This document shows, piece by piece, positions 19,888 to 30,106 of a DNA stretch of 64,000 nucleotides. Numbering within the stretch: the first letter of the stretch is position 1; every line of letters starts with the position of its first letter. A program made the position numbers and the translations under genes. The DNA comes from Pseudomonas taeanensis MS-3 (lineage in GTDB: Bacteria > Pseudomonadota > Gammaproteobacteria > Pseudomonadales > Pseudomonadaceae), in NCBI RefSeq assembly GCF_000498575.2, contig NZ_AWSQ01000001.1, forward strand, positions 1,345,914 through 1,409,913, in the 5' to 3' direction. Below the pieces are notes generated by a model. The model saw only the letters and a list, made by a program, of their open reading frames with translations. It was not told the origin of the DNA and ran no database searches.

Positions 19888-21153
19888 TCAGCCGTAGCGC
19901 TTCTGCGCTTCGATGGCCAGGCCGCTGCCGATGCTGCCGAAGTTGTTGCCTTCAACATGCCGGGCATTCGGCAGCATCGCCGCCACGCTCTGGCGCAACG
20001 CCGGAATGCTGCTGGAGCCGCCGGTGAAGAACACCGTATCGACCTGCTCGACAGTCACCCCGGCATTGCCCAGTAGCTGCCCGACGCTGGCGCGGATGCG
20101 CTGCAGCAACGGTTCGATGGCGTTCTCGAACAACTCGCGGGTCAGCTCGGCGACCAGGCCCGGCTCGATGCGCCGCAGCTCAATCGGTCGCATGCTGGTT
20201 TCGGTCAGGGCAATCTTGCTGTCTTCCACCTGCATCGCCAGCCAGTGTCCGGCGCGCTGCTCGATCAGCTTGAACAGGCGGTCGATGCCGGTCGGGTCGA
20301 CGATGTCGTAACGCATGCTCTGCAGCGCCAGCTGCGACTTCTGTGCATACACTGCGTTGATGGTGTGCCAGGTGGCCAGGTTGAGGTGCGTGCTGGTCGG
20401 CATCGGCGCGTCGCTCTTCATCCGGCTGCCGTAGCCGAACAGCGGCATCACCCCCTGCAGGCTGAGTTGTTTGTCGAAGTCGGTGCCGCCGATATGCACA
20501 CCGCCGGTGGCGAGGATGTCGTCCTGCCGCTCGGCCACTGCGCGGCGTTCGGGCGACAGGCGCACCAGGGAGAAGTCCGAGGTGCCGCCACCGATGTCGA
20601 CGATCAACACCAGCTCTTCACGGTCGATGCCACTTTCATAATCGAAGGCGGCGGCAATCGGCTCGTACTGGAAGGACACGTCCTTGAAACCGAGTTTGTG
20701 CGCCACCGCGACCAGGGTGTTCTGGGCTTCCTGATCGGCGAGCGGATCGTCGTCGACGAAGAACACCGGACGGCCCAGCACCACTTCCTCGAACGGGCGC
20801 TCGGCAACGGCTTCGGCGCGTTGCTTGAGTTGACCGATAAACAGCCCGAGCAGGTCCTTGAACGGCATGGCGCTGCCCAGCACCGTGGTCTCGCTCTTCA
20901 GCAGTTTGGAGCCCAGCAGGCTTTTCAGCGAGCGCATCAGGCGGCCTTCGTAGCCTTCCAGATATTCGTGCAGGGCCAGGCGGCCATACACCGGGCGGCG
21001 CTCTTCGAAATTGAAGAACAGCACCGACGGCAGGGTGATCTTGCCGTCTTCCAGGGCGATCAGCGAGTCTACGCCCGGGCGTTGCCAGCCGACGGTGGAG
21101 TTGGAGGTGCCGAAGTCGATGCCGCAAGCGCGGGCGGGAGTGGAGAAAGGCAT
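19888..21153 (-). CDS. yegD: HSP70-like molecular chaperone (YegD family)
   Basis: A 421-residue protein consisting essentially of an actin/HSP70 nucleotide-binding domain: ARACGIDFGTSNSTVGW at residues 7-23 (phosphate 1 loop), LVLIVDIGGGTSDFSLVRL (phosphate 2) and VFFTGGSSSIPAL (adenosine loop). It lacks the DnaK-type peptide-binding domain and lid, which matches YegD. Client and role are unknown. The start at 21153 (MPFSTPA) was chosen because the open frame upstream runs through a cluster of palindromes at about 21195-21310 and has no family similarity. Confidence 0.88.
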   Translation of the reverse strand: MPFSTPARACGIDFGTSNSTVGWQRPGVDSLIALEDGKITLPSVLFFNFEERRPVYGRLALHEYLEGYEGRLMRSLKSLLGSKLLKSETTVLGSAMPFKDLLGLFIGQLKQRAEAVAERPFEEVVLGRPVFFVDDDPLADQEAQNTLVAVAHKLGFKDVSFQYEPIAAAFDYESGIDREELVLIVDIGGGTSDFSLVRLSPERRAVAERQDDILATGGVHIGGTDFDKQLSLQGVMPLFGYGSRMKSDAPMPTSTHLNLATWHTINAVYAQKSQLALQSMRYDIVDPTGIDRLFKLIEQRAGHWLAMQVEDSKIALTETSMRPIELRRIEPGLVAELTRELFENAIEPLLQRIRASVGQLLGNAGVTVEQVDTVFFTGGSSSIPALRQSVAAMLPNARHVEGNNFGSIGSGLAIEAQKRYG

Positions 21154-21194
21154 GCTGCGCACGGTTCCTGAAAAAATTACCGGGAGAAATTTTT

Positions 21195-21310
21195 GACGTC
21201 GCGTAGCGACGGCCCGGAGGCTGGCCGCCACGGGTGGAATGGCCACAAAAACGCCGGGAGCGTTTTTGCGCGCAAGCCCCGAAGGGGTGAAGCACATGGA
21301 TGTGCTGAGC
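21195..21310. repeat. Tandem array of short palindromes upstream of yegD
   Basis: Within about 115 bases there are five small hairpins in a row: GTCGC-GTA-GCGAC, GGCC-N8-GGCC, GCCA-N9-TGGC, AAAAACGC-CGGGA-GCGTTTTT and CCCC-GAA-GGGG, then AGCACAT-GG-ATGTGCT. They fill most of the intergenic space 5' of the HSP70-like gene. I recall similar multi-hairpin intergenic blocks in other Pseudomonas, so this is probably a dispersed element rather than a gene-specific riboswitch. Confidence 0.55.
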
Positions 21311-21394
21311 ACAAAAAACGGCCGCGCATTCTATGCGAGCTGGCGGGGGAATGCTGCCTCGATTGCCTGTCGTCGCGACGGATGACCGCGTGGC

Positions 21395-21832
21395 TCAGTT
21401 AAGACTAAGGGTGATTGCGGCCAGCGCCACGTAACGTCCGGTCTTGGCCAGGCCGACGATCAGCAAAAAACGCCAGCAGGGTTCGCGCATAACGCCAGCC
21501 ACCAGGGTCAGCGGATCGCCGACGATCGGCAGCCAGCTGAGCAGCAGCGACCAATGCCCGTAGCGGGCATACCAGCCCTGCGCCTGCTCCAGCTTGCGCG
21601 GGCTGACCGGGAACCAGCGCTTGTGGCGGAAGTGTTCGAGGGAGCGGCCGAGCAGCCAGTTGACCAGGGCGCCGAGCACATTGCCGGCGCTGGCCACGGT
21701 GAGCAACGCCCACAATGGGTAGCTGTCGCTCAATAGCAGTGCGACCAGCAGGGTCTCGGACTGCAAAGGCAGCAGGGTCGCAGCGCCGAATGCCGAGAGG
21801 AACAGGCCTAGGTAGGCGGAGAGCGTCAGCAC
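21395..21832 (-). CDS. YqaA/DedA-type small membrane protein
   Basis: A 145-residue inner-membrane protein with the short form of the DedA/SNARE-associated fold as in E. coli YqaA: LGLFLSAFGAATLLPLQSET near the N-terminus (with the conserved Phe/Pro/Glu), GNVLGALVNWLLGR (about residue 50), then YARYGHWSLLLSWLPIVGDP and LTLVAGVMR near 87-115. DedA proteins are lipid flippases or proton-coupled transporters in membrane homeostasis; the activity of YqaA itself is unproven. It stands alone between yegD and the next membrane protein gene on the same strand. Confidence 0.85.
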   Translation of the reverse strand: MLTLSAYLGLFLSAFGAATLLPLQSETLLVALLLSDSYPLWALLTVASAGNVLGALVNWLLGRSLEHFRHKRWFPVSPRKLEQAQGWYARYGHWSLLLSWLPIVGDPLTLVAGVMREPCWRFLLIVGLAKTGRYVALAAITLSLN

Positions 21833-21904
21833 GCAGGGAAAACCTAGAAAGGGCGAGGCACGCCGGTTGTCGCGACGCGCGGTCGGGGAGTGACGGGGCC
21901 GCCA

Positions 21905-22630
21905 TTATTGCTCGGCGTTAGCCATGATCTCTTCCAGCTTGAGGCCGGTCAGGCCATGGATGGTGCGCCACAGGTAATAGAAGATCGCCATCAGCATCAG
22001 CATCGAGGGGATCGCGATCATCGGATAGCTGAGCAGGTTCATGCGGCCCAACTCGGCATTGAAGGCTTCGGTGCCGGCCGGGCTGGTGACGATCCACTTG
22101 GCCAGCACGTAGTTCATCACCGAGGAGAAGAAGAAGGTCCCGCTCAACCAGTAGGTGGCCGTCAGCAGGCGGGCCTCGAACAGTTCGGTATGGCCACCTT
22201 GTTCCAGACGCTGATGGATTTTGTCGACGTTGAGCACCGACTTGTTGAACAGCAGGGTGCGGATCAGCGGGTGGCGGGTGCGCGTCGACACCAGCACAGC
22301 GATACCGATCAGTCCGGGAATCGCCGCTTCCTTGATCGCCAGCCAGCGGGTGTCCAGGTGCAGCAGACCGATCCCGCCGGTGAGCAGTACGCTGATCAGG
22401 CCAAGCAGAGCAATGAAGTTGAATTTGCGGTACTTGATCAGCTCGAAGGCGCCCCAGCCGAGGGGGAAGGCCAGGGCCAGGAGCAAAGCACCGTCGGCAC
22501 CGAGGTTCGCCTCGCCGCTGAGCTTCATCAGAATCAGTGACGGAATCAGGATGCTGATCAGTAAATCGACCATCGGGCGGGGCTTGTGCGTTGCCGGGGT
22601 GTTCTGGGTGGTCTCGGTCATGTCATTCAT
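21905..22630 (-). CDS. VC0807-type polytopic inner-membrane protein
   Basis: A 241-residue protein with about six hydrophobic spans (for example MVDLLISILIPSLILMKLSG, LGLISVLLTGGIGLLHL, MIAIPSMLMLMAIFYYLW). It resembles the VC0807 family, whose members are sometimes called septation-protein-A-like; the function is unknown. I chose ATG 22630 (MNDMTETTQ); a second ATG nine bases further in is also possible because neither has a convincing ribosome binding site. No obvious partner gene. Confidence 0.7.
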   Translation of the reverse strand: MNDMTETTQNTPATHKPRPMVDLLISILIPSLILMKLSGEANLGADGALLLALAFPLGWGAFELIKYRKFNFIALLGLISVLLTGGIGLLHLDTRWLAIKEAAIPGLIGIAVLVSTRTRHPLIRTLLFNKSVLNVDKIHQRLEQGGHTELFEARLLTATYWLSGTFFFSSVMNYVLAKWIVTSPAGTEAFNAELGRMNLLSYPMIAIPSMLMLMAIFYYLWRTIHGLTGLKLEEIMANAEQ

Positions 22631-22873
22631 AGTGCAGAGGGGAACGTCGATGATCGCCTGCCTGGGCCTCGGCCGCCAGTCCAACTGTCGGCTGGACTGT
22701 GACAAAGTTGTACACCCCGACGATTAGCGGCCTTTAAACTTCGCGGATTGGCGCAATGGCTTGAGGGCTCGGCGGTTGCGGAGAGCATTCGAGTGCAGGT
22801 CCTGGCTCTAGCTTTATGATGTTAAAGTGCTACTGCGCGGTGTGGCGATCGTCTGATCGCAGGAGAGCTATCT

Positions 22874-23821
22874 ATGCAATTTCTCAAGGCTGTTAGATGG
22901 TTCGGGCCGGTGCTTGCGCTGTGCAGCCTGCTGGCTGGCCAGGCTTGGGCGAAGGAGTGCATCGGTGTGGTGCCGGCCAGTGCTCAGCTGTTCTGGTCGC
23001 AGGTAAAGACCGGCGCCCTGCAGGCGGGCCTGGATGCGGACATAGAGATCTATTTTCGTGGGCCGATCCGCGAGGGCAGTGTCGAGGTGCAGGTGCAACT
23101 GATCGACAAGATTGTCGCGCGCGGTTGCAAGGCGCTGGTCGTTGCGCCGAGTGGCACTGAAATCATCGCCAAAGTACAGGCGCTCAAGGCCCGTGGTATT
23201 CCGACCATCTACATCGATCGGGATGTCGGCGGTGCCGAGGTGCAGGCGGTGATCGCCACCAATAACTATCGGGCGGGCCAGCTGGCCGGGCAGCATCTCG
23301 GGCAGGCGCTGCGTGGCAAGGGGCGGGTCGGCGTGATTCAGATGAGCCCTGCGGTTACCTCGACCAGCGAGCGGCGGCGAGGTTTTATTCAGGCCGTGAG
23401 GGAGGCGGGACTGACTATTGTGTTCGATCAGCCCCTGGGCAGTAACCCCGAAACGACTTTCAAGGTGCTGCGCGATCAGTTGCCGAATCTCGATGCGCTG
23501 TTTACCCCCAATGGCCCTACCACCCGCGAAACCCATGCCGCGCTGCTACGCCTGCAGGCGACCGATCAGCTGTTGCATGTGGGTTTCGATACCGGCCGGG
23601 TACTGCTGGATGCGCTCCGCGCCGGGCAAATAGACGCACTGGTGGTGCAGCAGCCCTACGCCATGGGTTACCAGGGGGTGCGGATGGCCGAGCGCGCGAT
23701 GCGCGAGCAACAGATGACGACACCTCGGCGGCAGATCGAGTTGGATGCCGTGCTGGTGACTCGAGAGCGCCTCGATAGCCCAGAGGTCCAGGCGTTATTG
23801 TCGATGCCGGAAAAGCACTAA
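22874..23821 (+). CDS. Orphan RbsB-type periplasmic substrate-binding protein
   Basis: A 315-residue exported protein with a signal peptide ending AGQAWA-KE (about residue 26) and a Peripla_BP_4 fold: [45 protein letters not shown] (about residues 113-122), then the second lobe with [20 protein letters not shown] and [20 protein letters not shown]. These are the marks of sugar- or autoinducer-binding proteins (RbsB/LuxP-like). No permease, ATPase or sensor kinase is adjacent, so it may serve a distant transporter or a chemoreceptor. AGGAGAGC lies just upstream of the ATG. Confidence 0.85.
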   Translation: MQFLKAVRWFGPVLALCSLLAGQAWAKECIGVVPASAQLFWSQVKTGALQAGLDADIEIYFRGPIREGSVEVQVQLIDKIVARGCKALVVAPSGTEIIAKVQALKARGIPTIYIDRDVGGAEVQAVIATNNYRAGQLAGQHLGQALRGKGRVGVIQMSPAVTSTSERRRGFIQAVREAGLTIVFDQPLGSNPETTFKVLRDQLPNLDALFTPNGPTTRETHAALLRLQATDQLLHVGFDTGRVLLDALRAGQIDALVVQQPYAMGYQGVRMAERAMREQQMTTPRRQIELDAVLVTRERLDSPEVQALLSMPEKH

Positions 23822-24023
23822 AGCGCAGAACGCTTGGGGACGATTTGCGCGGAGTCACAGGGAGTCCTTGGCGTCGGTTGCAAGAACTGCGGCGTTAAGT
23901 GGCGGGGTCGGCGGAGTCTGCGCTTGTGGGCCTGACTGGTTCAGTGCGGCTGGGGAATTTGCTAAGCTAGCTAACTACTCGATCAGCCCTATTCGGCTTG
24001 CGCCGCAAGCCTTGGAACCCCCC

Positions 24024-24887
24024 ATGCAAAGAACCTCCCATCACGACCTGCGTCGTGCTTTTCGTGCCCTGTTGGCGTCCGACGCCTGTTATCACACCGC
24101 TTCGGTGTTCGACCCCATGTCCGCGCGGATTGCCGGCGATCTGGGTTTCGAGGTGGGGATCCTTGGCGGTTCGGTGGCTTCCTTGCAGGTGTTGGCCGCC
24201 CCGGATTTCGCTCTGATCAGCCTCAGCGAATTCGTCGAGCAGGCCACCCGCATCGGTCGGGTCAGCCGCTTGCCAGTCATCGCCGACGCCGATCACGGCT
24301 ACGGCAATGCGCTCAACGTGATGCGTACTGTGGTCGAGCTTGAGCGTGCCGGTATTTCTGCACTGACCCTCGAAGACACCCTGCTGCCAGCCCAGTTCGG
24401 GCGCAAATCCACCGATCTGATTTCCGTGGAAGAGGGCGTTGGCAAGATTCGTGCGGCGCTGGAAGCCCGTGTCGATGCGGCGCTGGCGATCATCGCCCGC
24501 ACCCATGCCGGCGTGCTGCCGGTGGATGAAGTGATCCGCCGCACCCAGGCCTATCAGGCGGCCGGCGCCGATGGTATCTGCATCGTCGGTGTCGAAGATT
24601 TCGAGCATCTGCAGCAGATCGCAGAGGGCCTGAGCATCCCGCTGATGCTGGTCACCTATGGCAACCCCAAGCTGCGCGACAACGCCCGCCTGGCCAGCCT
24701 CGGCGTGCGTATTGTGGTCAACGGGCATGCCGCCTACTTCGCCGCGATCAAGGCCACTTACGACTGCCTGCGCGAACAGCGCCAGGCCGTGGCCAACGAA
24801 CTCAGCGCGTCCGAGTTGGCGCACAAATACACTCAGCCCGAGGACTATCTGATCTGGGCCGAGGAGTTCATGAACGTGAAGGAATAA
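24024..24887 (+). CDS. Oxaloacetate decarboxylase (PEP mutase/isocitrate lyase superfamily)
   Basis: A 287-residue cytosolic enzyme of the PEP mutase/isocitrate lyase superfamily, closely like the Pseudomonas oxaloacetate decarboxylase (PA4872 type), which converts oxaloacetate to pyruvate and CO2 with Mg2+. Seen: [20 protein letters not shown] at the start, the metal site [18 protein letters not shown] (about residues 84-101), [14 protein letters not shown] and the C-terminal [12 protein letters not shown]. The characteristic C of lyase members (KKCGH) is absent, fitting a decarboxylase rather than isocitrate lyase. Start at ATG 24024 ([13 protein letters not shown]); the open frame further 5' is not family-like. 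Confidence 0.88.
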   Translation: MQRTSHHDLRRAFRALLASDACYHTASVFDPMSARIAGDLGFEVGILGGSVASLQVLAAPDFALISLSEFVEQATRIGRVSRLPVIADADHGYGNALNVMRTVVELERAGISALTLEDTLLPAQFGRKSTDLISVEEGVGKIRAALEARVDAALAIIARTHAGVLPVDEVIRRTQAYQAAGADGICIVGVEDFEHLQQIAEGLSIPLMLVTYGNPKLRDNARLASLGVRIVVNGHAAYFAAIKATYDCLREQRQAVANELSASELAHKYTQPEDYLIWAEEFMNVKE

Positions 24888-25017
24888 ACGTCTAGAACAC
24901 GGTGCGACCCGCGGGCAGCGTCGAGCAGTTCGTCGCGACCAGCACGCGTCCAGCTTGCAAAAAGAGCCTCGACGGCCCATATCTATCGCTATTCAGCGAG
25001 CGACGATGGAGGTCGAA

Positions 25018-25284
25018 ATGGCCGGTGGTTGGGCAAGTGACGGTGCGGTGCAAGACCAGATCGACAGCAGCATCGAGGACGCCATCCAGCGCGCCCGTAG
25101 CCAGCTGCCGAGCGGCGAGAGCCTGACTCACTGCGAGGAGTGCGATGCGCCGATACCTCTGGCGCGCCGTGAAGCGATCAAAGGCGTGCGCTTGTGCGTA
25201 GCCTGTCAATCCGAACTGGATAAACAGCAGAAGGCGGGCGGCGGTTACAACCGGCGAGGCAGCAAGGATAGCCAGTTGCGCTGA
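25018..25284 (+). CDS. DksA/TraR-type C4 zinc-finger protein
   Basis: An 88-residue protein with a C4 zinc finger (CEEC about residues 40-43 and CVAC about 61-64) in the DksA/TraR sequence context (CEECDAPIPLARREAIKGVR). It lacks the long coiled-coil with the acidic tip that lets DksA act in the RNA polymerase secondary channel, resembling the short YbiI/TraR-like proteins. Start at ATG 25018 with GGAGG five bases upstream; an ATG at 25006 has no such site. A role in transcription is possible but not shown by the sequence. Confidence 0.83.
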   Translation: MAGGWASDGAVQDQIDSSIEDAIQRARSQLPSGESLTHCEECDAPIPLARREAIKGVRLCVACQSELDKQQKAGGGYNRRGSKDSQLR

Positions 25285-25408
25285 GCGAGAAGCTGGGTTT
25301 CCACCATCCACAAGAGCCTTCGACTACTTCGCCACGCAACCCTGAACGGATTGCGGCGGTGACTGAACGTGAGGGCGGAGCTGCGATATCTCGGTTTGCT
25401 GCAAGGCT

Positions 25409-25438
25409 GCCAGACCGACTGTTTGGAGACGGTCTGGC
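25409..25438. other. Hairpin between the zinc-finger and lipoprotein genes
   Basis: A perfect 9-bp stem GCCAGACCG/CGGTCTGGC with a 12-base loop sits between two convergent genes. There is no T-run on either strand; it may stabilise or weakly terminate transcripts from both sides. Confidence 0.45.
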
Positions 25439-25446
25439 AAGACCGC

Positions 25447-25782
25447 TTACTGAACGCTGTTCAGCTTCACCACGTCGCCGGAAACCGTGGTGGTGTAACC
25501 GGTCAGGACCCATGCCCAGAACCAGTTTTCCTGAACCTGAGTATTGATCAGCGCATCGCCGCCCTTGGCCTTGATGGCTGCGTTTTGTGCACGGACGAAG
25601 CGGTTGTTCTGCTGAATAGGGATCACGCCGAACAACAACAGGCCGGTAGCGCTGGCCTGGCTGTGGCCGACTACGGTGTATTGCTCGTTGTCCAGATTCT
25701 GGGTTTTCATCGGGGTACCCGTGCAGCCGGTGATGGCCAGGGCGAACAACAGGGTAGCGATGACTTTGCTAGCGTATTTCAA
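25447..25782 (-). CDS. Small lipoprotein of unknown function (TTG start)
   Basis: A 111-residue predicted lipoprotein. From the TTG at 25782 the protein reads MKYASKVIATLLFALAITGC, a textbook lipobox (AITGC) with Cys20, and GGAG lies seven bases before this TTG. The longer ATG-started frame (from 25818) would bury the signal peptide behind 12 extra residues. The mature part contains SATGLLLFGVIPIQQNNRFV, AKGGDALINTQVQE and WAWVLTGYTTTVSGDVVKL, the pattern of small TRL-like surface lipoproteins. Residue after Cys is Thr, so outer-membrane sorting is likely. No known function. Confidence 0.75.
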   Translation of the reverse strand: MKYASKVIATLLFALAITGCTGTPMKTQNLDNEQYTVVGHSQASATGLLLFGVIPIQQNNRFVRAQNAAIKAKGGDALINTQVQENWFWAWVLTGYTTTVSGDVVKLNSVQ

Positions 25783-26032
25783 AGGTATTACTCCATAGGG
25801 TGCGATCCTGAGCGTCATTTCTCAGGGGGCAGCAATGTAACGGCTGCGATTTCAAAATGGAATCATTGCGCTGAAAACCTGCAGGCTGGCTGGGCTCTCT
25901 TGATATTCGACAGGTAGTCATTGACCTCTGCGACCTGTGTCTTCTCGTTCGATTCATCCAAGTGGGGCACTTCGCCGGTCCGAGCGGGTCACATCACTCA
26001 CAACGTTTCTTGCCAAGGAAGAGGTTTATTCC

Positions 26033-26479
26033 ATGACTATTTTTGAAGCCTTGCGCTTAAGCCACGAGACGCAGCGTGAGCTGTCGACAAAACTGATCGA
26101 TACCAGTGGCGATACCTCAGAGCGTCAAGCGCTGTTTACTCTGCTGAAGTCGGAGTTGGCGGCGCACTCGGTTGCCGAAGAGCGGAATTTCTATATTCCG
26201 TTGATGCAGGACGACCTCGGCGTGGACCTGTCGCGCCATGCGATTGCCGAGCACCATGAAATGGACGAGATGATTGAAGAGCTCGAGGAAACCGAGCTCA
26301 GCAGCCCGAGCTGGCTGGCTCAAGCCAAGAAGTTGTCGGAAAAGGTGCATCACCATCTGCAGGAAGAGGAACAGAAATTCTTTCAGATGGCCGGCAAGCT
26401 GTTGAGCGATACGCAGAAAGAGCAATTATCCGGCGCCTACCTGCGCGACTATGAGTCACTTAAGCAAGCCGACGCTTAA
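26033..26479 (+). CDS. Hemerythrin HHE-domain protein
   Basis: A 148-residue four-helix-bundle protein with hemerythrin-type iron ligands: LRLSHETQREL near the start, ELAAHSVAEERNFYIPL, AEHHEMDEMIEELEE in the middle and KVHHHLQEEEQKFFQMAGKL at the end. The His/Glu spacing suits a non-haem di-iron site. Such bacterial proteins bind oxygen or guard against oxidative or nitrosative stress; which applies here is unknown. Start at ATG 26033 with GAGG nine bases upstream. It converges on the end of ureC. Confidence 0.87.
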   Translation: MTIFEALRLSHETQRELSTKLIDTSGDTSERQALFTLLKSELAAHSVAEERNFYIPLMQDDLGVDLSRHAIAEHHEMDEMIEELEETELSSPSWLAQAKKLSEKVHHHLQEEEQKFFQMAGKLLSDTQKEQLSGAYLRDYESLKQADA

Positions 26480-26602
26480 GGGCTAATGCGTCTGCCCAGC
26501 CGCCTTTGTTTTACAGGGCTTGGCCAATCTGCACGCCTCCACGCTCTGTGTGAAAGCCTGCGCAGGCTGCTGGTGCGTGAAGCGCAGCAACGAACTGTCG
26601 CA

Positions 26603-28303
<1,701 letters not shown>

Positions 28304-28324
28304 CGGCACTCCTCGAATTTGATC

Positions 28325-28420
28325 CTTCCCATGCTCTGCGTGGGAATGCGGCTGGCGACGCTCTGCGTCGCAGGGACGCGGCGCGCCCCGTCATGGGTTC
28401 CCTCGCGGAGCATGGGAACC
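28325..28420. repeat. REP-like inverted element between ureB and ureC
   Basis: The ends TTCCCATGCTCTGCGTGGGAA and GTTCCCTCGCGGAGCATGGGAA are inverted relatives, with GCGACGCTCTGCGTCGC as a hairpin in between. This is the CCCACGCTCTGCGTGGG family also present at 31891-31988. It fills the only sizeable gap inside the urease operon and would form stable RNA hairpins between ureB and ureC. Confidence 0.75.
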
Positions 28421-28427
28421 AGCGGCG

Positions 28428-28733
28428 TTACAGATTGCCCATCACGCGCCCAGCGAAGCCGAACACCCGGCGCTGACCGGCGAGGTCGACCAGTTCGACT
28501 TCGCGGCTCTGCCCCGGTTCGAAGCGCACGGCAGTGCCAGCGGGAATATTCAGGCGCATGCCACGGCTACTCGCCCGGTCGAAGCTCAGGGCATCGTTGG
28601 TCTCGAAGAAATGAAAGTGCGAGCCGATCTGGATCGGTCGGTCGCCGCTGTTGGCAACCGTGAGGGTCAGGGTGCGCCGTCCGGCGTTGAGCTCGATCTC
28701 ACCGGGCTGGATCTGGTATTCGCCGGGAATCAT
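28428..28733 (-). CDS. ureB: Urease subunit beta
   Basis: Structural subunit of the (UreABC)3 enzyme. 101 residues, normal length: [20 protein letters not shown] at the start, [17 protein letters not shown] near 50 and [20 protein letters not shown] towards the end, all family signatures. Its start codon overlaps the stop of the preceding GNAT gene (ATGA at 28730-28733), showing translational coupling. It is separate from ureA, as usual in Pseudomonas, not fused as in Helicobacter. Confidence 0.98.
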   Translation of the reverse strand: MIPGEYQIQPGEIELNAGRRTLTLTVANSGDRPIQIGSHFHFFETNDALSFDRASSRGMRLNIPAGTAVRFEPGQSREVELVDLAGQRRVFGFAGRVMGNL

Positions 28734-29266
28734 ACGCTCGCTCCGTGCAGGCTCTTGAAGTAGATGGCGGTCGAGTGATAGTCGTCGTTCGGGCCGCTGG
28801 TGTAGTCCGGGATCTCGCCCACCCGCGTGTAGCCCTGCGCGCGGTAGAACGCCTCCGCCGGGGCGCCGGCCTGGATATCGAGATGCAGCAGGCCGCGTTG
28901 GTGTTGGCGCGCCCCTTGTTCCAGGGCGGTCATCAGCTGCTGACCGAGGCCGTGGCGTTGTGCCTGTTGCTGCACCAGCAATTTCTGCACTTGCGCACGA
29001 TGGCGACCGTCGAGCTTCTGGCACAGCGCCAATTGCACGCTGGCCTGCACCTGTTCGTCCCTGACCACCACCCAGAGCAACAGGTTGCCCTGCTCAACGT
29101 CGCTGAGCACCTCGTCGAAATAGCTCCGTGCTTGCGCGGCATCCAGGTCGGCCTTGAACCCTAAAGACCAGCCCTGGCCCACGGCATCGAGCAGCAGTTC
29201 GATCAAGCCGGGGCGGTAATGGGCGAAGCTTTCGGCGGTGACGCGACGCAGTTGGGCAGTGTTCAT
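28730..29266 (-). CDS. GNAT family N-acetyltransferase (within the urease operon)
   Basis: A 178-residue GNAT protein. The acetyl-CoA pyrophosphate loop is visible as [19 protein letters not shown] (about residues 99-117), followed by [20 protein letters not shown] and [20 protein letters not shown] at the C-terminus. The substrate is unknown; the ending [16 protein letters not shown] is common in GNATs acting on small metabolites. It overlaps ureB by four bases and lies 16 bases after the next GNAT gene, so it is translated as part of the urease operon. In the P. aeruginosa arrangement I know, only one GNAT gene sits between ureA and ureB; here there are two. Confidence 0.87.
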   Translation of the reverse strand: MNTAQLRRVTAESFAHYRPGLIELLLDAVGQGWSLGFKADLDAAQARSYFDEVLSDVEQGNLLLWVVVRDEQVQASVQLALCQKLDGRHRAQVQKLLVQQQAQRHGLGQQLMTALEQGARQHQRGLLHLDIQAGAPAEAFYRAQGYTRVGEIPDYTSGPNDDYHSTAIYFKSLHGASV

Positions 29267-29282
29267 GGTGATGTCACTCCGT

Positions 29283-29801
29283 TCAGGCGATTGGCGGCTC
29301 CGCGCCCGGATTGAGGGTCAGTTGCATAAGGGTCAGGTCGAGCCAGTGGCCGAACTTGCAGCCGACCTGGGGCATCTGCCCGCTGATGATGAAGCCCAGG
29401 CGTTCGTGCAGGCGGATCGACGCGGCGTTACCGCTTTCGATGGCGGCGACCATCATGTGCAACCCGGCGGCTTGCGCTCGTTCGATCAGCGCTTGCATCA
29501 GCAGTGGACCGAGGCCCTGGCCGCGTTGGTCGCTGCGCACATACACCGAATGCTCGACCGTGTGGCGAAAGCCCTCGATGCTTCGCCAGGTGCCGTAGCT
29601 GGCATAGCCCAATACTTCGCCTGCGGCGTTACGTGCTACCAGCACCGGGAAGCCGGCGGCGTTGCGCTCGGCCAGCCAGGCTTGGCGGTTGGCCAGGTTG
29701 ACCAGGGTTTCGTTCCAGATCGCCGTGGTGTTGAGCACGGCATCGTTATAGATCACCAGGATGCCGGGCAGGTCGGCTGGGGTCGCGTCTTGAATAGTCA
29801 T
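29283..29801 (-). CDS. GNAT N-acetyltransferase of the phosphinothricin/methionine-sulfoximine type
   Basis: A 172-residue GNAT protein of the Pat/MddA group (PA4866 type), enzymes that acetylate phosphinothricin, methionine sulfoximine and sulfone and so protect glutamine synthetase. Seen: MTIQDATPADLPGILVIYND, NTTAIWNETLVNLANRQAWL, EHSVYVRSDQRGQGLGPLL (acetyl-CoA loop RGQGLG), and SIRLHERLGFIISGQMPQVG then KFGHWLDLTLMQL, the hallmark end of this group. It stands between ureA and the second GNAT gene, a conserved place in Pseudomonas. Link to urea metabolism beyond shared nitrogen control is not established. Confidence 0.9.
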   Translation of the reverse strand: MTIQDATPADLPGILVIYNDAVLNTTAIWNETLVNLANRQAWLAERNAAGFPVLVARNAAGEVLGYASYGTWRSIEGFRHTVEHSVYVRSDQRGQGLGPLLMQALIERAQAAGLHMMVAAIESGNAASIRLHERLGFIISGQMPQVGCKFGHWLDLTLMQLTLNPGAEPPIA

Positions 29802-29803
29802 GT

Positions 29804-30106
29804 TCAGGCTATCGGTTGGTGGACGGTGACCAGCTTGGTGCCGTCGGGGAAAGTGGCCTCGACCTGGATCTCCGGGATCATCTCCGCGATGCCGTCCATC
29901 ACCTGCTCGCGGCTCAGCAATGTCGTGCCGTAGTGCATCAATGCCGCTACCGTCTGGCCGTCGCGGGCGCCCTCGAGCAGGGCCGCGGAGATATAGGCCA
30001 TGGCCTCCGGGTAGTTGAGCTTCACCCCGCGGGCGAGGCGGCGTTCGGCGACCAGACCAGCGGTGAAGATCAGCAGTTTGTCTTTCTCGCGGGGGGTGAG
30101 GTCCAT
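29804..30106 (-). CDS. ureA: Urease subunit gamma
   Basis: The smallest urease structural subunit, 100 residues as usual: [20 protein letters not shown] at the start, [20 protein letters not shown] in the middle and [18 protein letters not shown] at the end. Its ATG overlaps the ureD stop by one base (TGATG at 30104-30108), so translation is coupled to ureD. The next gene starts only two bases after its stop. Confidence 0.98.
   Translation of the reverse strand: MDLTPREKDKLLIFTAGLVAERRLARGVKLNYPEAMAYISAALLEGARDGQTVAALMHYGTTLLSREQVMDGIAEMIPEIQVEATFPDGTKLVTVHQPIA

Noticed and set aside
26555..26568. Palindrome AGCCTGCGCAGGCT after ureC as a terminator
   Set aside because: The stem has no loop and no T-run on the minus strand; too little to call.
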